Positions 61,346 to 64,000 of a stretch of 64,000 nt of DNA are shown here, piece after piece. The notes below the pieces were generated by a model. That model saw only the letters and a list, made by a program, of their open reading frames with translations. It searched no databases and had not been told where the DNA came from. The stretch comes from Paenibacillus tritici (GTDB lineage: Bacteria; Bacillota; Bacilli; Paenibacillales; Paenibacillaceae): positions 601,284 through 665,283 of the forward strand of contig NZ_JABMKX010000001.1 of NCBI RefSeq assembly GCF_013204885.1, written 5' to 3'. The position numbers and the translations under genes are program-made. Position 1 is the stretch's first letter. Each line of letters opens with the position of its first letter.

Positions 61346-62254
61346 ATGATGAGGATATTCAGACATAAGGCTTATTTTATCGGATTACATGTATTGACTA
61401 TTATTTGCCTGTTCTCCACGCTGTATGCCTATTCTCCGGTAATCCGGGTGAAGGTGAAGCAGATTATTACTCCGGCGGACAAAGTATATACGATTGCCCA
61501 TCGTGGCGCGTCCGGGTATGCCCCCGAGAACACTATACCTGCCTTCGAGCTGGCGCGTGAGATGAAGTCCGACTCGATTGAGCTGGACATCCAGTTGACC
61601 CGGGATCTGGTTCCTGTCGTGATTCATGATGAGAGGGTCAACCGGACCACGAACGGTACAGGTTATGTGAAGAATATGACCTTGGAGCAGATTAAACAGC
61701 TTGACGCAGGGTCATGGTTCAATAAGGCGTACCCGATGTTTGCGAGAGATCTCTACGCAGGTATTATCGTTCCCACGCTTGAAGAGGTCTTCGACACCTT
61801 CGGCAGCAACATGAACTATGTGATCGAAATCAAGGAGCCGCTTCCGAAGAATATCGAAGTGATATTGAATGATTCTATTACAAAATACAAACTGGAATCT
61901 GTAGTATCCATCCATTCCTTCAGCGCATCCAGTCTACAGAGGTTTCATTCCATCAACCCGGACATTCCGCTCTACCAGCTTGTATGGAATGATTATACGG
62001 CCACGAGGGTTACCCAAGCCTATCTGACCAAGGTGAAGACTTACGCTGTCGGGATCAGTCCGAATTTCCAGGGGATCAGCGCAGCTTATGTGGCACAGGT
62101 GAAGCGAGCGGGACTGAAGCTGATGCCTTACACGGTGAATTACCAGCTCAACATGGATAAAGCCTATTCCTGGGGAGTGGATGGGGTGTATACCAACTTC
62201 CCTGACCGTTTTCTTGAAGTCATTGCCACGAACAGGGCCAACGCCAAGTGGTGA
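61346..62254 (+). CDS. membrane-anchored glycerophosphodiester phosphodiesterase
   Basis: A 302-residue protein. An N-terminal hydrophobic helix (GLHVLTIICLFSTLYAY) anchors or exports it. The GDPD barrel starts YTIAHRGASGYAPENT, with metal/catalytic residues in IELDIQLTRD and VIHDERVNRTTNG, and ends GVDGVYTNFPDRF. It hydrolyses glycerophosphodiesters to sn-glycerol 3-phosphate and an alcohol outside the membrane. The start codons at 61346 and 61349 are both possible; the ribosome site (GGGGAC) is weak. Confidence 0.88.
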   Translation: MMRIFRHKAYFIGLHVLTIICLFSTLYAYSPVIRVKVKQIITPADKVYTIAHRGASGYAPENTIPAFELAREMKSDSIELDIQLTRDLVPVVIHDERVNRTTNGTGYVKNMTLEQIKQLDAGSWFNKAYPMFARDLYAGIIVPTLEEVFDTFGSNMNYVIEIKEPLPKNIEVILNDSITKYKLESVVSIHSFSASSLQRFHSINPDIPLYQLVWNDYTATRVTQAYLTKVKTYAVGISPNFQGISAAYVAQVKRAGLKLMPYTVNYQLNMDKAYSWGVDGVYTNFPDRFLEVIATNRANAKW

Positions 62255-62294
62255 CGCCAGCGGGACGCTGTGACTATACGCCTGTAACTATACA

Positions 62295-62348
62295 AGGGTT
62301 CAGTTCTTGTCCAGTATCCCGGATCAGAACTGAACCCTCTATTGGTGT
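62295..62348. terminator. inverted repeat, probable bidirectional terminator
   Basis: AGGGTTCAGTTCT and AGAACTGAACCCT are perfect 13-bp complements with about 28 nt between, located between convergent genes. Confidence 0.6.
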
Positions 62349-62371
62349 ACTCTACAAGTTATTTCCGCCGC

Positions 62372-63547
62372 TTATAAGCTGCTGAACACGATATTGCGCA
62401 GCTTGCGGATAATGGGCAGGGTTCCGGCGTCCTTCTTCTGAATCATGAACAGGATGGTCAGACCGTCTTGCGGACTATTGGCAAAATAAGCCCCCAGCCA
62501 GCCGTCCCAGCCGTATTCACCAGCGCCGCCGAGTCCTCCGGCCTGGCCGGGATCAGTCATGATCCGCATCTGGTTGCCATAGCTGTAGCCCTGGAGGGAA
62601 TGCCACGGATCGAACCCTTTCTGCTGCCAGGCGGTTAGATGCGCCGAGGTCATATATTGGACGGTTCTGGGCCGGAGCAGCTGAATGCCGTTATGACTGC
62701 CCTGATTCATCAGCATCGTCGTAAATTTGGCGGCATCCTCAATGGTGGAGACCAGACCGGCTCCGCCTGATTCGTAGGCGGGTTCTTTATCCATGTGATG
62801 ACAGATGCCCAGATGATTCTCTGTATACCGCTTCAAGCCGCCTGCGCCGTCATCCTGGTAGACTCGGGCCAAGCGGTTTCTTTTGTCCTCCGGCAGCCAG
62901 AAGCCGGTATCATTCATTTGCAGCGGACCGAAGATTTCCTGTTGCAGGAATTCCCCGTACCGCATACCGCTAACCGCTTCCACCACCGCACCAAGGACAT
63001 CTGCGGAAGTGCCGTATTGCCAGGAGGTTCCCGGCTCGAATGAGAGCGGGCCTTCGCCCAGACGGTTCGCGAATTCCAGAGTACTCATCGGATGACCGCC
63101 GTGCAGACGGCCGTCCAGCTCCCGGAACAACGCCTCTGTATGCTGCCCCGCCTTGTCTGTTCCTCCGTAGACCAGCCCCGAGGTCATGTTCAGCAGATCC
63201 AACAGGGCAATCTCCCGTCCCGCTGGAACGAGTTCTCCATCTTTCTCCACCCTCTGATGCTTGAATCCCGGAATATACCGGCAGACCGGATCGAACAGAT
63301 CAATCTCTCCGCGCTCCAGCAGCAGCATTACGGCCGTGGCTGTAACCGGTTTCGTCATAGAATACAACCGGACAATCGAATCTCTGGACATTGGACGTCC
63401 CTCTTCGATGTCAGCATAGCCATCCTCTTGATACAAGATTTCTTTCCCGTTCTTGATCACCATGAAATTTGCACCGGCAATTTCCTTATTGCTGATACTG
63501 GCGCTCAGTGTTTCTTCTAATAGCTTCATTGTGTTTGAATCCAGCAT
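62372..63547 (-). CDS. serine hydrolase (beta-lactamase-fold, class C-like)
   Basis: A 391-residue protein. Catalytic S-x-x-K in YSMTKPVTATAV (about residue 63) and the Tyr motif YGTSADVLGAV; GAGEYGWDGW stands near the usual K-T-G position. NMTSGLVYGG is also typical. No signal peptide. It is an EstB-like esterase or peptidase, not a proven beta-lactamase. AAGGAGA precedes the ATG. Confidence 0.85.
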   Translation of the reverse strand: MLDSNTMKLLEETLSASISNKEIAGANFMVIKNGKEILYQEDGYADIEEGRPMSRDSIVRLYSMTKPVTATAVMLLLERGEIDLFDPVCRYIPGFKHQRVEKDGELVPAGREIALLDLLNMTSGLVYGGTDKAGQHTEALFRELDGRLHGGHPMSTLEFANRLGEGPLSFEPGTSWQYGTSADVLGAVVEAVSGMRYGEFLQQEIFGPLQMNDTGFWLPEDKRNRLARVYQDDGAGGLKRYTENHLGICHHMDKEPAYESGGAGLVSTIEDAAKFTTMLMNQGSHNGIQLLRPRTVQYMTSAHLTAWQQKGFDPWHSLQGYSYGNQMRIMTDPGQAGGLGGAGEYGWDGWLGAYFANSPQDGLTILFMIQKKDAGTLPIIRKLRNIVFSSL

Positions 63548-63570
63548 GTTCTTAGCGTCTCCTTTTGCAT

Positions 63571-64000
63571 TTAACTATTGAGAATATTAAACTCTTTTAG
63601 ACAGGTTGTATAGAGTCCGCAGGAAACAATGTCAGGTTGTAAACACCGCAACCGCTCTTGCAGCCCTTGCCGCATTTCTGCGGGCATGTCTCTGACCTTG
63701 ACGTCCCCGCCCAGGAACAGCAGCCAATTCATCATGCCGCTCACTTCATCCGGCTTCGCCGGATCGACAAAGGTCTCCAGCAGGGCCGAGGTCTGATAAG
63801 GATTGGTATAGGAAATGGCCGTTTTGAAGGGATGGTATTTCTTGAACTGGGCGATGGCTTGCGGGCCAAGCTCAAGGACCAGATTGATTGCTTTTGCCTG
63901 CTTGCTCAGCTTGTCCATAATCTTTTTGGGGCTTAATCTCTTTTTGACCGGATAGGGGATAACAGCTGTAAGCTGATCGACAGGATACACCTGCTTCGTT
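63571..64000 (-). CDS. WYL-domain transcriptional regulator, C-terminal part (partial)
   Basis: The frame is open to the right edge of the window, so the N-terminal helix-turn-helix is not visible. About 143 residues remain. The C-terminal segment SGMMNWLLFLGGDVKVRDMP fits the WCX extension of WYL-type (YafY-like) regulators. The first part (IPYPVKKRLSPKKIMD) is less typical, so assignment is moderate. It is oriented with, and 23 nt upstream of, the serine hydrolase gene, which it may control. Confidence 0.5.
   Translation of the reverse strand, partial: TKQVYPVDQLTAVIPYPVKKRLSPKKIMDKLSKQAKAINLVLELGPQAIAQFKKYHPFKTAISYTNPYQTSALLETFVDPAKPDEVSGMMNWLLFLGGDVKVRDMPAEMRQGLQERLRCLQPDIVSCGLYTTCLKEFNILNS

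Overview
The window looks like chromosomal DNA of a Paenibacillus-type member of the Bacillota. It has AGGAGG-type ribosome binding sites, sigma-A-like promoters, GTG and TTG starts, intrinsic terminators with U-tracts, bacillithiol genes (yojF/bshB2), a lutABC operon with a catabolite-responsive element, a secreted copper-amine-oxidase-N (stalk) domain protein, and several families of non-coding repeats. G+C is moderate, a little over half by eye. I saw no rRNA, tRNA, insertion sequence, prophage or CRISPR array. Genus is inferred, not proven.

Layout. 1-2105: the end of a KdpD-like gene with two tandem sensor/USP modules and no kinase. 2.2-7.8 kb: a ketopantoate-reductase-like gene, then an operon of a small His-rich protein, a nitroreductase and a heterodimeric ABC exporter. 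8.4-11.9 kb: a two-component system followed by pssA-like and dedA-like membrane genes. 12.1-16.1 kb: a 1037-residue GNAT-fusion protein and a metal-dependent hydrolase. 16.6-25.0 kb: a catabolic cluster (FAD amine/amino-acid oxidase, complete Dpp/Opp-type importer, class V aminotransferase, imidazolonepropionase-like amidohydrolase). 25.2-30.8 kb: HAD phosphatase, an ABC-F ribosome-protection gene behind an attenuator leader, an aldo/keto reductase, and a divergent LysR/SDR pair.

30.8-31.9 kb is gene-free and full of repeats; it leads into a second two-component system (31.9-34.0) and a secreted stalk-domain protein. 35.4-37.5: yojF-bshB2-GNAT-unknown. 37.6-42.7: serine hydrolase, divergent MFS/LysR, a second bshB2 paralogue and a sugar O-acetyltransferase. 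42.7-47.2: lutABC divergent from a lactaldehyde-type aldehyde dehydrogenase, with a cre site between them; together these would take lactaldehyde to lactate and on to pyruvate. 47.3-48.7: an oxidoreductase with a broken TetR gene. 48.9-50.7: a BlaI/BlaR1-like pair whose sensor part is a Pro/Ala/Val-rich tail. 50.9-55.6: GNAT, epoxide hydrolase, short UvrA2-type ABC protein, methyltransferase. 56.0-59.5: FprA flavo-diiron protein, FAD/NAD reductase, rubredoxin (52 aa) and a Crp/Fnr regulator, a compact O2/NO-reduction module. 59.7-64.0: double-P-loop ATPase, membrane-anchored GDPD, a beta-lactamase-fold hydrolase and the end of a WYL-type regulator.

The most notable non-coding signals are the ABC-F attenuator (terminator plus an 11-bp anti-terminator complement), four 11-bp-spaced hexamers before the second response regulator, two unrelated tandem arrays with the same 51-bp period, and three dispersed intergenic repeat families, each present in two or three copies inside this window.
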